Shown one piece after another: positions 8,665 to 17,908 of a DNA stretch of 64,000 nucleotides. The notes below the pieces were generated by a model. That model saw only the letters and a program-made list of their open reading frames with translations, did no database searches and was not told where the DNA came from. How positions within the stretch are numbered: the first letter of the stretch is position 1; the number at the start of each line of letters is the position of its first letter. Source of the DNA: Comamonadaceae bacterium (GTDB taxonomy: Bacteria > Pseudomonadota > Gammaproteobacteria > Burkholderiales > Burkholderiaceae_C). Location of the stretch: NCBI GenBank assembly GCA_027486755.1, contig JAIXOM010000059.1, forward strand, positions 276,454 through 340,453, in the 5' to 3' direction. A program made the position numbers and the translations under genes.

Positions 8665-8878
8665 GGGCTGAAGGTGTAAGGATTGAACAAGCCCGGTCGG
8701 TTGGTCGCCGACGGGGTGGACGGGGCGGCGGCCTGTTGCGCTGTCCCTGAGGCCGGAAGTTTTTCCGGTCTCGCCAGGTCCGGCCGAAAGGCCTGGAACC
8801 TGAACAAGTGGCTCGGGGCCTACAAGTTCTGTGGAAGGTTTCACAGCGCCTCGCGAGCACAAAGAAGAAGGAGCAGTC
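8665..8878 (+). promoter_or_regulatory. Leader between infC and rpmI, possible L20 control site
   Basis: These 214 bases have no gene. They hold a perfect hairpin, CCGGAA (8753-8758) with TTCCGG (8763-8768), and GGCC-GAAA-GGCC (8782-8793) capped by a GNRA loop. In E. coli ribosomal protein L20 represses rpmI-rplT by binding this region. Whether the folds here mimic the L20 site was not tested. Confidence 0.3.
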
Positions 8879-9082
8879 ATGCCCAAAATGAAGACCAAGA
8901 GCAGCGCGAAAAAGCGTTTTCGCGTTCGTCCCGGTGGCACCGTCAAGCGCGGTCAAGCCTTCAAGCGTCACATCCTGACCAAGAAGACCACCAAGAACAA
9001 ACGTCACCTGCGCGGTGCGGTCGCTGTCCATGAGACCAATATGGGTCACATGGCGCAGATGCTGCCTGGCATGGGTATTTGA
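8879..9082 (+). CDS. rpmI: 50S ribosomal protein L35
   Basis: A 67-residue basic protein beginning [14 protein letters not shown] and containing [18 protein letters not shown], both signatures of L35. The ATG is preceded by AAGGAG. In-frame codons further upstream are not part of the family. It is followed after 24 bases by rplT, so the two are cotranslated in the usual infC-rpmI-rplT order. The length fits the 64-67 residues of the family. Confidence 0.96.
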   Translation: MPKMKTKSSAKKRFRVRPGGTVKRGQAFKRHILTKKTTKNKRHLRGAVAVHETNMGHMAQMLPGMGI

Positions 9083-9106
9083 TTCAGACGAACAAGGAGT
9101 ACACAT

Positions 9107-9466
9107 ATGCCTCGCGTCAAACGTGGCGTCACCGCCCGCGCTCGTCACAAAAAAGTTCTCGCCCTGGCTAAGGGTTTTCGCGGCCGCCGCGGCAATGTCT
9201 TTCGCGTCGCCAAACAGGCGGTGATGAAGGCGGGCCAATATGCCTACCGTGATCGCCGCACCAAAAAGCGCGTGTTCCGCCAGTTGTGGATCGCCCGTAT
9301 CAATGCGGCCAGCCGTTCATTCGGCATGACCTACAGCCAGTTCGCCAATGGCCTGAAAAAAGCCGGTATCGAAATCGACCGCAAGGTACTTTCCGATCTG
9401 GCCATCCACGACAGCGCCGCCTTTGGCGCCATCGTGGCACAAGCCAAGGCTAGCCTGGCGGCTTGA
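9107..9466 (+). CDS. rplT: 50S ribosomal protein L20
   Basis: A 119-residue protein beginning [24 protein letters not shown], with [24 protein letters not shown], the long basic helix that binds 23S rRNA during early 50S assembly. AAGGAG precedes the ATG at 9107. The C-terminal globular half (from about 60) is the part that acts as a translational repressor in E. coli. A terminator-like hairpin lies 55 bases after the stop. Confidence 0.97.
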   Translation: MPRVKRGVTARARHKKVLALAKGFRGRRGNVFRVAKQAVMKAGQYAYRDRRTKKRVFRQLWIARINAASRSFGMTYSQFANGLKKAGIEIDRKVLSDLAIHDSAAFGAIVAQAKASLAA

Positions 9467-9520
9467 TCCTGCCAGCGCCTGTACCGCCTGTGTCTCGGCA
9501 GGGCGGTGCAGCGGCTCAGC

Positions 9521-9554
9521 GGGCCGGGGCTTGTCAAAGGCTCTGGCCCTTTTT
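9521..9554 (+). terminator. Intrinsic terminator between rplT and pheS
   Basis: GGGCCGGGGC (9521-9530) pairs with GCTCTGGCCC (9540-9549), ten pairs including two G-U, with a 9-base loop and five T after it. It may stop transcription of the ribosomal protein genes or act as an attenuator for pheST; no Phe-rich leader peptide is visible. Confidence 0.65.
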
Positions 9555-9600
9555 CATGGGCCTGTCATGGCCGTGAATCCCTCCGAAATTTGCACACACC

Positions 9601-10662
9601 ATGAGCTCACAATCGATCCTTGATGATCTGGTCGACCAGGCCCGCAGCAGCTTTGCTCAGGCGCTGAGCCCCGCTGATCTGGAAAACGCAAAAGCTGTCT
9701 TCCTGGGTAAGGCCGGCCGGGTGACCGAGCTCATGAAAGGCCTGGCCGCATTGAGCGTGGACGAGAAGAAGTCCCGCGGCGCGGCCATCAACCAAACCAA
9801 GCAGGCCATTGAGCAGGCCCTGACTGAGCGCCGCCAGGCCCTGGCGCAGGCCGAACTCGATGCCCAACTCAGAGCAGAAGCTTTGGATGTGAGCCTGCCC
9901 GGCCGCCAGCGCATGCCCGGCGGCTTGCATCCGGTCAGTCTGACCATGGAGCGCATTGAAGCCATCTTCGGCTCCATGGGCTTTGATGTGGCTCAGGGCC
10001 CTGAGATCGAGACCGACTGGTTCAATTTCACCGCGCTCAACACGCCTGCCGATCATCCAGCACGCTCGATGCACGACACCTTTTACGTCGAAGGTGGCAC
10101 GCCCGATGAGCCGCATTTGCTGCGCACCCACACCAGCCCGATGCAGATCCGCTACGCAGTGCAGCATGTCAAGAAGCACCGCGCGCTGATCGAGCGGGGC
10201 GAACTCATGCCCGAGATTCGGGTGATCGCGCCCGGCCGTACCTACCGGGTCGACAGCGACGCCACCCATTCGCCGATGTTCCATCAGTGCGAGGGCTTGT
10301 GGATCGGTGAGAACGTGAGCTTCAAGGACCTGAAGGTGGTGTTCACCGATTTCTGCCGCACCTTTTTTGAATCCAAAGACTTGGTGCTGCGTTTTCGGCC
10401 CAGCTTTTTCCCCTTCACCGAGCCCAGCGCCGAAATTGATATCCAGTTCCAGGCTGGGCCCTTGGCTGGACGCTGGCTGGAGGTGGCCGGCTCGGGCCAG
10501 GTGCATCCGAACGTGGTGCGCAACATGGGGTTGGACCCCGAGAAGTACATCGGCTTTGCCTTCGGCATGGGCCCGGATCGCCTGACCATGTTGCGCTATG
10601 GGGTCAATGACCTGCGCCTGTTTTTTGACGGCGACATTCGCTTTCTGGCGCAGTTCAATTGA
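9601..10662 (+). CDS. pheS: Phenylalanyl-tRNA synthetase alpha subunit
   Basis: A 353-residue catalytic subunit of the alpha2-beta2 enzyme. An N-terminal coiled coil (about 1-100) binds tRNA-Phe. [19 protein letters not shown] and the motif-2 loop [11 protein letters not shown] follow, then FHQCEG and a C-terminal [13 protein letters not shown], motif 3. Length agrees with the family. The ATG at 9601 has no strong ribosome site. pheT follows after 66 bases. Confidence 0.97.
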   Translation: MSSQSILDDLVDQARSSFAQALSPADLENAKAVFLGKAGRVTELMKGLAALSVDEKKSRGAAINQTKQAIEQALTERRQALAQAELDAQLRAEALDVSLPGRQRMPGGLHPVSLTMERIEAIFGSMGFDVAQGPEIETDWFNFTALNTPADHPARSMHDTFYVEGGTPDEPHLLRTHTSPMQIRYAVQHVKKHRALIERGELMPEIRVIAPGRTYRVDSDATHSPMFHQCEGLWIGENVSFKDLKVVFTDFCRTFFESKDLVLRFRPSFFPFTEPSAEIDIQFQAGPLAGRWLEVAGSGQVHPNVVRNMGLDPEKYIGFAFGMGPDRLTMLRYGVNDLRLFFDGDIRFLAQFN

Positions 10663-10728
10663 ACTGCTAGCGCACTAAGCTTCGCCTCACCATTTTTCGA
10701 TCGTCACTGCTGAACAAGAAACGACGCC

Positions 10729-13155
10729 ATGCAATTTCCCGAGTCCTGGTTGCGCGAGTTTTGCAACCCCGCGCTGTCGACCCAGCAACTGGCTGACACC
10801 CTCACCATGGGAGGGCTAGAGGTTGAGGAGCTTCGCCCGGTTGCGCCTGCCTTCTCCCACATCGTGGTCGGCGAGATACGCGAGGCGGTGCAGCACCCCA
10901 ACGCCGACAAGCTGCGGGTCTGCCAGGTGGATGTGGGGCAGGGCGCCTTGCTGAACATCGTCTGCGGCGCCCCTAACGCCCGGGTCGGCATCCGGGTGCC
11001 CTGCGCGCTGGTGGGCGCGCAGCTGCCGCCCGGCGAGGACGGCAAGCCGTTTGAGATCAAGGTCGGCAAGCTGCGCGGCGTTGAAAGCTACGGCATGCTG
11101 TGTTCGGCCCGCGAGCTCAAACTGTCGGAGGACCATGGCGGCCTGCTCGAGCTGGCCGCCGACGCGCCTTTGGGGCAGGACATCCGGACCCATTTGAATC
11201 TGGATGACACCCTTTTTACCCTCAAGCTCACGCCCAATCTGGCCCACTGCCTGAGCGTGCATGGCGTGGCGCGTGAGCTGTCTGCGCTGACCGGCGCGCC
11301 GCTCAAGCAGCCGCACTTCAAAGCGGTCACGGTGAACGACGACAGCCGGCTGGCGGTGCGCATCAGCGCGCCGGACCTGTGCGGCCGCTTCTCGGGCCGG
11401 GTGATCCGCGGCGTCAATACCCGGGCGGCGACACCGCCCTGGGTGGTCGAGCGTCTGGCCCGCTGTGGTCAGCGCTCGGTCAGCCCGCTGGTCGACATCT
11501 CCAACTATGTGATGTTCGAACTCGGCCGGCCCTCGCACATTTTTGACCTCGACAAGATCCATGGCGGTTTGGACGTGCGCTGGGGCCGTGAGGGTGAGAC
11601 GCTCAAGCTGCTCAACGGCAACACCATCACTGTCGATGGCAAGGTGGGCGTCATCGCTGACGAGGCGCAAGTCGAGTCGCTGGCCGGCATCATGGGTGGC
11701 GACGCTACCGCTGTTTCAGACGAGACCCAGAATGTTTATGTCGAGGCCGCCTTCTGGTGGCCGCGCTCGGTGGCTGGCCGTTCGCGCCGTTTCAATTTTT
11801 CCACCGACGCCGGGCATCGTTTTGAGCGCGGCGTGGATCCCGCCACCACCGTGCAGCACATCGAGCGCATCACCGAACTGGTGCTGGCCATCTGCGGCGG
11901 CGAGCAGACCCGCTGCGGCCCGATCGACGACCAGCAGGTGCAGCTGCCTTCGCCCACACCGGTGACCCTGCGGGTGGCACGGGCGGCCAAGGTGATTGGC
12001 ATGCCTTTGACGCAGGCGCAGTGCGTGGACGCGCTCTCCCGTTTGGGCCTGCCGCTGCAGCAAGGAGATGGCACGATCACAGTGACGCCGCCGAGCTACC
12101 GCTTTGATCTGCAGATCGAGGAAGATCTGATTGAGGAAGTGGTGCGCATGGTCGGCTACGACGCGCTGCCTGAATCCCCGCCGCTGGCCCCCACCAGCGC
12201 GCGGCTGCGGCCCGAGTCCGAACGCAGCTCTTTTGCTTTGCGGCGCAGCCTGGCGGCACTGGGTTACCAGGAAACCATCAACTTCAGCTTTGTGCAGGAG
12301 CGCTGGGAGCATGAGCTGGCGGGCAACCCGAACCCGATCAAGCTGCTCAACCCGATTGCCAGCCCGATGAGCGTGATGCGCTCTTCTTTGATCGGTTCGC
12401 TGCTACAAGTGCTCAAGTTCAACCAGGACCGCAAGGCCGCGCGGGTTCGGGTGTTCGAGCTGGGCCGGGTGTTCCTGCGCGATGCCAGTGTGGCCGGCAG
12501 CGACAGCACCGTGGCGGGTCTGCACCAGCCCATGCGGGTGGCCGGCTTGGCCAGCGGCCCGCTGGAGTCGGCCGGTTGGGCGCAGGAGTCGCGCCTGGTC
12601 GACTTTTTTGACATCAAGGGTGATCTGGAGGCCTTGATGGCACCGGCCCGTGCCGTGTTCGAGCCGGTGTCGCACCCGGCCCTGCATCCAGGGCGCAGCG
12701 CCAGCCTGACCATAGACGGGCAGCGCGTCGGCGTGGTGGGGCAACTCCATCCGCGCTGGCGCCAGGCTTATGAGCTGACGCAAACCCCGGTGCTGTTTGA
12801 GCTGGACCTTGAAGCCCTGCTGCGTCGGCCTGTCCCCGCTTTTGCGGGCGTCAGTCGTCTGCAACCGGTCGAGCGTGACATTGCGGTGATCGTCAGCGAG
12901 TCTGTGACGCATGCGCAGCTGATGGCGCAGGTCCACTCAGCGCCCACCCAGGGCCTGCTGCGCTCTGCAACCCTTTTTGATATTTACCGCGCCAAGGAGG
13001 CGGGTGCTGGCATGGCGCTGGGGGAAAAGAGCCTGGCCGTGCGCCTGGTGCTCAGTGACGAGCAGGCTACACTGACGGAAGAGCAGATTGATCAGGCGGT
13101 GCGCGCGGTGATCGACCGTTTGCAGTCGCAGCTGGGTGCGCGGCTGCGCGCCTGA
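10729..13155 (+). CDS. pheT: Phenylalanyl-tRNA synthetase beta subunit
   Basis: An 808-residue subunit beginning MQFPESWLREFCNP. An EMAP-type tRNA-binding domain lies at about 40-150, followed by B3/B4 editing, B5 and catalytic-like domains, and a C-terminal ferredoxin-fold anticodon-binding domain beginning near VSRLQPVERDIAVIV. Residues GVESYGMLCSARELKL are typical of the EMAP fold. Length is normal. The gene ends 28 bases before ihfA, the usual order in gamma- and betaproteobacteria. Confidence 0.97.
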   Translation: MQFPESWLREFCNPALSTQQLADTLTMGGLEVEELRPVAPAFSHIVVGEIREAVQHPNADKLRVCQVDVGQGALLNIVCGAPNARVGIRVPCALVGAQLPPGEDGKPFEIKVGKLRGVESYGMLCSARELKLSEDHGGLLELAADAPLGQDIRTHLNLDDTLFTLKLTPNLAHCLSVHGVARELSALTGAPLKQPHFKAVTVNDDSRLAVRISAPDLCGRFSGRVIRGVNTRAATPPWVVERLARCGQRSVSPLVDISNYVMFELGRPSHIFDLDKIHGGLDVRWGREGETLKLLNGNTITVDGKVGVIADEAQVESLAGIMGGDATAVSDETQNVYVEAAFWWPRSVAGRSRRFNFSTDAGHRFERGVDPATTVQHIERITELVLAICGGEQTRCGPIDDQQVQLPSPTPVTLRVARAAKVIGMPLTQAQCVDALSRLGLPLQQGDGTITVTPPSYRFDLQIEEDLIEEVVRMVGYDALPESPPLAPTSARLRPESERSSFALRRSLAALGYQETINFSFVQERWEHELAGNPNPIKLLNPIASPMSVMRSSLIGSLLQVLKFNQDRKAARVRVFELGRVFLRDASVAGSDSTVAGLHQPMRVAGLASGPLESAGWAQESRLVDFFDIKGDLEALMAPARAVFEPVSHPALHPGRSASLTIDGQRVGVVGQLHPRWRQAYELTQTPVLFELDLEALLRRPVPAFAGVSRLQPVERDIAVIVSESVTHAQLMAQVHSAPTQGLLRSATLFDIYRAKEAGAGMALGEKSLAVRLVLSDEQATLTEEQIDQAVRAVIDRLQSQLGARLRA

Positions 13156-13183
13156 CCCGACCCCTGGATGGATTGCGCTTGTC

Positions 13184-13501
13184 ATGGAACTGTCTGTCGA
13201 AACCCTGGAAACCCCGGCGCTGACCAAGGCCGACTTGGCTGATCTCTTGTTCGGTCAGATTGGCCTGAACAAGCGCGAGTCGAAAGACATGGTCGACGCC
13301 TTCTTCACCTTGATCTCTGACAGCCTGGTCGAGGGGCAGGATGTCAAGATCTCCAGCTTCGGAAATTTTCAGATCCGTACCAAGGCACCGCGGCCCGGGC
13401 GCAATCCGCGCACCGGCCAGGAAATTCCCATCGAAGCGCGTCGGGTGGTGACTTTCCACGCCAGCCCCAAGCTCAAGGAACAGATCCAGGGCCCTGTGTA
13501 A
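13184..13501 (+). CDS. ihfA: Integration host factor alpha subunit
   Basis: A 105-residue HU-family DNA-bending protein. The DNA-inserting beta-arm shows RNPRTGQEIPI, with the Pro that kinks DNA, and ALTKADLADLLF is the first helix of IhfA rather than IhfB. The partner ihfB is at 51305-51622. ATG 13184 was chosen because it matches the usual N-terminus; an upstream frame begins inside pheT. It follows pheT closely and is probably read from it. Confidence 0.93.
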   Translation: MELSVETLETPALTKADLADLLFGQIGLNKRESKDMVDAFFTLISDSLVEGQDVKISSFGNFQIRTKAPRPGRNPRTGQEIPIEARRVVTFHASPKLKEQIQGPV

Positions 13502-13617
13502 AGCACAGCTCGAGCGCCAGCCCAGACCCTTGCACGGCGGGTAGAAAAATTTCCCTGGAATCAATTGCGCGCGGCGCCGACTTGAAGTAGATTCCTCCTT
13601 CCTTTGACGCTGCGGTG

Positions 13618-14097
13618 ATGCACTTGGAGACTGTCCTTCCCCCCATACCAGCCAAGCGCTACTTCACCATCGGTGAGGTTGGCGAGTTGTGCGGCGTCAA
13701 GCCGCATGTGCTGCGCTACTGGGAGCAGGAATTTACGCAGCTCAAGCCGATGAAGCGCCGCGGCAACCGGCGCTATTACCAGCACCATGAGGTGTTGATG
13801 ATTCGGCGCATCCGTGATCTGCTGTATGAGCAGGGCTTTACCATCAGCGGCGCGCGCAACAAGTTGCAGGAGTTCATGCAGGCCGAGCGCGACCGTCGTC
13901 GGCAGGGTCAGGGCGTGCTTGAAGGCGTGGATGTCGAAGGCCATGACGCGTTAGCGGCAGAGCCTTTGCTCGAGAGTAACTTTAATGCGGTAGCTGCGAG
14001 TTTTTCCGCCATGTCCCTTGAAGGCGTGGAGCTCATGCGCCGAGAGCTCTCGGAGATACGCAGGCTCCTGAGCGCTGAAGTTCAACTGGCCCACTGA
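13618..14097 (+). CDS. MerR-family transcription regulator
   Basis: A 159-residue protein with a MerR helix-turn-helix near the N-terminus: RYFTIGEVGELCGVKPHVLRYWEQEF and RRGNRRYYQHHEVLMIRRIRDLLY. The rest is a short effector region with no metal-binding cysteines, so it is not a metal sensor. A GTG lies directly before the ATG; I chose the ATG at 13618. This MerR gene is conserved behind ihfA in many proteobacteria, but its targets are not known to me. Its 3' end contains the promoter of the tRNA-Pro gene. Confidence 0.85.
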   Translation: MHLETVLPPIPAKRYFTIGEVGELCGVKPHVLRYWEQEFTQLKPMKRRGNRRYYQHHEVLMIRRIRDLLYEQGFTISGARNKLQEFMQAERDRRRQGQGVLEGVDVEGHDALAAEPLLESNFNAVAASFSAMSLEGVELMRRELSEIRRLLSAEVQLAH

Positions 14098-14104
14098 AGC
14101 AAGC

Positions 14105-14110
14105 TATAAT
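14105..14110 (+). promoter_or_regulatory. -10 box of the tRNA-Pro promoter
   Basis: A perfect TATAAT ends 9 bases before the tRNA 5' end. A weak -35 (TTCAAC, 14081-14086) lies 18 bases upstream, inside the merR 3' end. Confidence 0.6.
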
Positions 14111-14119
14111 TTTCAGCTT

Positions 14120-14196
14120 CGGTGTGTGGCGCAGCCTGGTAGCGCACTTGCATGGGGTGCAAGGGGTCGAAGGTTCGAATCCTTTCACACCGACCA
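14120..14196 (+). tRNA. tRNA-Pro (anticodon GGG)
   Basis: A 77-base cloverleaf with encoded CCA. The acceptor arms CGGTGTG (14120-14126) and CACACCG (14186-14192) pair fully. The anticodon stem CTTGC/GCAAG encloses the loop ATGGGGT, so the anticodon is GGG and reads CCC/CCU. The T-loop shows GGTTCGAATCC. It follows the MerR gene and is followed by a terminator. Confidence 0.97.
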
Positions 14197-14205
14197 ATCT
14201 TTTCA

Positions 14206-14237
14206 AAGCCCGCTGTCTGCGACGCGGGCTTTTCCTT
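14206..14237 (+). terminator. Terminator of tRNA-Pro
   Basis: AGCCCGC (14207-14213) pairs with GCGGGCT (14224-14230), followed by a T-rich stretch. Confidence 0.8.
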
Positions 14238-14251
14238 TTGTAACGAAATTG

Positions 14252-14275
14252 TGGCCAATGGATAACTTTTGGCCA
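14252..14275. repeat. Inverted repeat upstream of the secretion cluster
   Basis: TGGCCAA (14252-14258) and TTGGCCA (14269-14275) are perfect arms with a 10-base spacer. This may be an operator; nothing else in the 200-base gap is recognised apart from the hairpin at 14380. Confidence 0.35.
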
Positions 14276-14379
14276 TCCTCATGCGTTACGAATTGCTACA
14301 TAATCAGTTCCTACTGGTTGAGCATTTCTGCTTGTTGATGATTTGAAGTACGGGTTCCACGGTGGACCGCATGCCGGGT

Positions 14380-14404
14380 CGACACCAAGCTTTTCTTGGT
14401 GTCG
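14380..14404 (+). promoter_or_regulatory. Perfect 10-bp hairpin before the type I secretion operon
   Basis: Arms CGACACCAAG (14380-14389) and CTTGGTGTCG (14395-14404) enclose a CTTTT loop. No T-run follows, so it is not a normal terminator. It ends 29 bases before the start codon of the first secretion gene. Confidence 0.5.
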
Positions 14405-14433
14405 GCTGTTATACCCTGTGATGGCCTTAGCGC

Positions 14434-15753
14434 ATGCATATCGTTAAATTTTCATGCTGGTGGCTGCTGTGCCTGATCGGCTCAGCAGCAGTGCCCGTTC
14501 AGGCGGGGAGCATGATTGATTTGCTCAACCTGACTTTCCAGGGCAATCCTGCGCTCAGAAGCCAAGCCCAGCTGGTGCAGGCCTCGCAGGCCGAGATCCG
14601 GGGGGCCAACTGGCAGTTCTTTCCAACCCCCTCGGTGTCGGTGGAACAGGTCAACGCCTCGCAGAACGATTCGTCTTACAACAGCAAGGACGGCCGGGTG
14701 CTCACGCTCAGGCTGCAGCAGCCGCTATGGACCGGCGGCCGCCTGACGGCCGGCGTGGGTCGGGCCGAAGCCGGAATGGCTGCCGCCCAGGCCCAAATGG
14801 AAGAGACGCGTCAGCAATTGGCGCTGCGCACCATACAGGCCTGGGGCGAATGGAAAGCCGGCCAGCAAAAGCTCGCTGCGCTACGTGGTAGCGTGCAGAC
14901 GCATCAGAAATTGGTAGCCTTGATTCAGCGCCGCATTGACGGAGGGGTCTCGGCCTTGGCCGACGAGGTGCTGGCCCAGGGGCGCCTGGAGCAGACGCTG
15001 GCCGATGCGATGGCTGCGCAGTCGCAGCTGACGGCGGCTCTGGCCAAGCTGGAATCGCTGACGGGGCAGCGTGTGGCCGATGAACAGGTCAGTGCTTACT
15101 CGGTCGCGGCGGTCGAGCCGGTCGGACAGCTCGCCGCCTTGCTCGATAACGCATGGCTGAACAGCCCGACTGCCATGAAGTTGCGGGCCCAGGTCCGGCA
15201 GCAGGAACTCGATGTCGAGATTCGTAAGGCTCAATTGCTGCCCGAGGTCTATGCCCGCGCCGAACATCAGCAAGGCAGTTTTACCTCTTTCGGTCCGAGC
15301 TCGGCCAATCGGTTTTTCATTGGCCTGTCGGCGACTCCTGGTGCCGGTTTGTCGGCCCTCTCGGGGGTAGATGCTGCGGTGGCCCGCTTGCAGTCCTTCC
15401 AGTCTGAACTCGATGCCACCCGCCGTAGCCTGATTGAACAAGTCAGCCTCGAGCATGTGTCGGCGCTCACCCAGGCACAGCGACGCCTCAGTTTGCGCTC
15501 GGGCTTGAGCTCAACCCAGGCCATGGTTGATTCCTGGGACCGGCAGTTTCTGGCAGGCCGCAAGACCTGGGTTGAGGTGATGAATGCAGCCCGCGAGTTA
15601 GCGCAGGCACAGACCGCGCTGGCCGAGGTCGAGGTGGGCTATGTGGTGGCCACCTGGCGCCTGGCTGTGCTCGCCGAAGGCGTGCCGGCCATCATCAGCG
15701 GATTGGGCGCGCCGATCCAGGCCACGCCAGCGAGCAACCCGATGCGCCCATGA
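14434..15753 (+). CDS. TolC-family outer membrane protein of a type I secretion system
   Basis: A 439-residue protein with an N-terminal signal peptide (MHIVKFSCWWLLCLIGSAAVPVQA, cleavage likely after VQA) and two repeated OEP regions rich in Ala/Gln helices, as in the TolC/LapE barrel-and-tunnel fold. LRLQQPLWTGGRLTAGV is the typical strand-turn of the first repeat. It starts a gene set with an ABC exporter and an HlyD-type protein, so it should be the outer membrane channel of that exporter. The next gene starts 13 bases after its stop. Confidence 0.88.
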   Translation: MHIVKFSCWWLLCLIGSAAVPVQAGSMIDLLNLTFQGNPALRSQAQLVQASQAEIRGANWQFFPTPSVSVEQVNASQNDSSYNSKDGRVLTLRLQQPLWTGGRLTAGVGRAEAGMAAAQAQMEETRQQLALRTIQAWGEWKAGQQKLAALRGSVQTHQKLVALIQRRIDGGVSALADEVLAQGRLEQTLADAMAAQSQLTAALAKLESLTGQRVADEQVSAYSVAAVEPVGQLAALLDNAWLNSPTAMKLRAQVRQQELDVEIRKAQLLPEVYARAEHQQGSFTSFGPSSANRFFIGLSATPGAGLSALSGVDAAVARLQSFQSELDATRRSLIEQVSLEHVSALTQAQRRLSLRSGLSSTQAMVDSWDRQFLAGRKTWVEVMNAARELAQAQTALAEVEVGYVVATWRLAVLAEGVPAIISGLGAPIQATPASNPMRP

Positions 15754-15766
15754 CGTTTCAGGCACT

Positions 15767-17908
15767 ATGAACATACTCTTTCCCTTGCTGATGCGCCTGG
15801 CGCAAATCCAGTCGGAGCCGGTAGACCGACTGGCCTTGCAGGCCGCCATCGAACAAATCGATAAGCAGGAGCAGACGGTGGAGCCGTCCTCGCCGCGCCA
15901 GTTCATCGAGCAAGTGCTGCAATCGCTACAGCTGCCCAAGGCGCGCTTTCTCAAGTCATCCTCTGTCGATCCGGCCGCCTGTCCTTGTCTGATTCACCGG
16001 CCGGACCAGGGCTGGGCCCTCTTGCGCGGCCGCACCGCGCAAAACGAGTGGCTGACGGAGACCTATGACGCCCAGACCAACCGCTGGGTCGAAACGCCTC
16101 GCCATGCCTTGAGTGAATGGCTGGTGCTCAAGGTCAAGCTGGCCCGTCCCTATGACGCGGCCGGCAGCGAGGTGTTCAAGTTGATCCTGCGCGAGGTCTT
16201 CTCGCGCAGGCGCATCTGGATCGAAGGCGCACTGGCGGGCCTGACCATCAACACCATCGCCTTGGCAACCTCTTTTTACAGCATGCAGGTCTACGACCGG
16301 GTGGTGCCCACCGGCGCCAGCCAGACCCTGTGGGTACTGACCACCGGTGTGCTGCTGGCGGTTTTTTTCGAGACCCTGGCCAAGCTGGCGCGCGCGCGCC
16401 TGTTTGAGCAGTTGGTCGATCATGTCGACCAAAAGCTCGCGCGCGAGGTCTACAGTCGCTTTCTGTCCATCCGGCTTGACCAACTGCCGCGCAGCGTTGG
16501 CTCGCTGGCTGCACAGCTCAAAGGCTATGAGACGGTACGCGGCTTTTTGACGGCGGTCACCTCGCACGTCATGATCGATGTGCCTTTTGCGCTGCTGTTT
16601 CTGCTGGTGATCTTTTGGGTAGGCGGCTGGCTCGCCGCTATACCCCTGGTTTTCTTCCTTATCTCCCTCTCGCTGGGCTTGTTCTTTCGCCGCCGGGTTG
16701 ACGTGCTGAGCAAGAAGGCCAATGCGGCCAGCAACTTCAAGACGGGTTTGCTGGTGGAAACGGTCGAAGGCGCCGAAACCATCAAGTCCGGCCAAAGCGG
16801 CTGGCGCATGCTCTCGCGCTGGATAGGCACCACCGACGAGGCGCGTGATGTCGAGCAGGAGATGCGCCGGGTCAGTGAATACAGCCAGTTCATGCTCGCT
16901 GGCATGCAGCAGCTGTCGTACATCTTGATGGTTGCCGCTGGCGCTATGCAGATCTCGCGTGGCGAATTGACCATGGGTGCCATGATCGCCTGCTCCATCC
17001 TCTCAGGCCGGGTGCTTGGCCCGGTAGCCGCCCTGCCGGATCGCCTGATCCAGTGGGCCCATACCCGCACTGCCTTGCAAGGACTTGATCGCATCTGGTC
17101 ACTGCAGGATGACCATCACGGTCAGGAGCAGGCGATCGCGCCGCAGACCATCAAGGGCCATTACAGCTTTGAAAAGGTCGCCGCCAGCTATGGTCAGGGC
17201 CAGGCACTGGCCATTGCTGAGCTACAGATTCAGCCGGGCGAGAAGATCGGTGTGCTCGGCCCCATAGGCGCGGGCAAGACCACCTTCCTGCGCTTGCTCA
17301 GTGGCATGTACAAGCCGCAGACGGGCTTGGTCCGCATCGATGGGCTTGATCTGGCCCATGTGTCTAAGCCGGTGCTGGCCGAGCGGGTTGGCTATTTGCA
17401 GCAAGAGGGGCGCCTATTTGCTGGCACTTTGCGCGAGAACCTGATCCTCGGTCTGATCGATCCGGGTGATGATGTGATCCTGGAGGCCGCGCGGGTGACC
17501 GGTCTGATGCAGTCGGTCATTAGCCCCAATCCCCAGGGCTTGCAGCAGATGATTCACGAAGGTGGAACCGGCCTGTCGTCGGGACAGCGTCAACTGGTCA
17601 ACCTCACTCGCGTGTTTCTGCGTCACCCTCGTGTCTGGTTGCTCGATGAGCCGACTGCCTCGATGGACGGCGCGCTTGAGCAGCATATTTTGGGGGCTCT
17701 GGCCAAATCTCTGCAGCCCGAGGATGTGTTGGTGGTGGTCACCCACAAGCCCGAATTGCTGCGCTTGGTCAATCGCATCATCGTGATTGCCAACCATCAA
17801 ATCGTCATGGATGGGCCCAAGGACGCGGTGCTGCAGCGCTTGAGCCAAGGCCGTAACCAGGCGCAGCCAGCCGGCGCTTCGCCGCCCGCGCAAGGAGCAG
17901 TCGCATGA
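15767..17908 (+). CDS. Type I secretion ABC transporter (permease plus ATPase)
   Basis: A 713-residue exporter. About 150 N-terminal residues form a degenerate C39-like domain without a clear catalytic Cys, as in LapB/HlyB-type exporters. Membrane helices cover about 150-450. The ATPase has Walker A GPIGAGKTT near 495-503, signature LSSGQRQ, and Walker B VWLLDEP near 622. These are the features of exporters of RTX adhesins and similar large proteins. The start at 15767 follows the previous gene by 13 bases; a longer frame runs back into that gene. The end overlaps the next gene by ATGA. Confidence 0.9.
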   Translation: MNILFPLLMRLAQIQSEPVDRLALQAAIEQIDKQEQTVEPSSPRQFIEQVLQSLQLPKARFLKSSSVDPAACPCLIHRPDQGWALLRGRTAQNEWLTETYDAQTNRWVETPRHALSEWLVLKVKLARPYDAAGSEVFKLILREVFSRRRIWIEGALAGLTINTIALATSFYSMQVYDRVVPTGASQTLWVLTTGVLLAVFFETLAKLARARLFEQLVDHVDQKLAREVYSRFLSIRLDQLPRSVGSLAAQLKGYETVRGFLTAVTSHVMIDVPFALLFLLVIFWVGGWLAAIPLVFFLISLSLGLFFRRRVDVLSKKANAASNFKTGLLVETVEGAETIKSGQSGWRMLSRWIGTTDEARDVEQEMRRVSEYSQFMLAGMQQLSYILMVAAGAMQISRGELTMGAMIACSILSGRVLGPVAALPDRLIQWAHTRTALQGLDRIWSLQDDHHGQEQAIAPQTIKGHYSFEKVAASYGQGQALAIAELQIQPGEKIGVLGPIGAGKTTFLRLLSGMYKPQTGLVRIDGLDLAHVSKPVLAERVGYLQQEGRLFAGTLRENLILGLIDPGDDVILEAARVTGLMQSVISPNPQGLQQMIHEGGTGLSSGQRQLVNLTRVFLRHPRVWLLDEPTASMDGALEQHILGALAKSLQPEDVLVVVTHKPELLRLVNRIIVIANHQIVMDGPKDAVLQRLSQGRNQAQPAGASPPAQGAVA

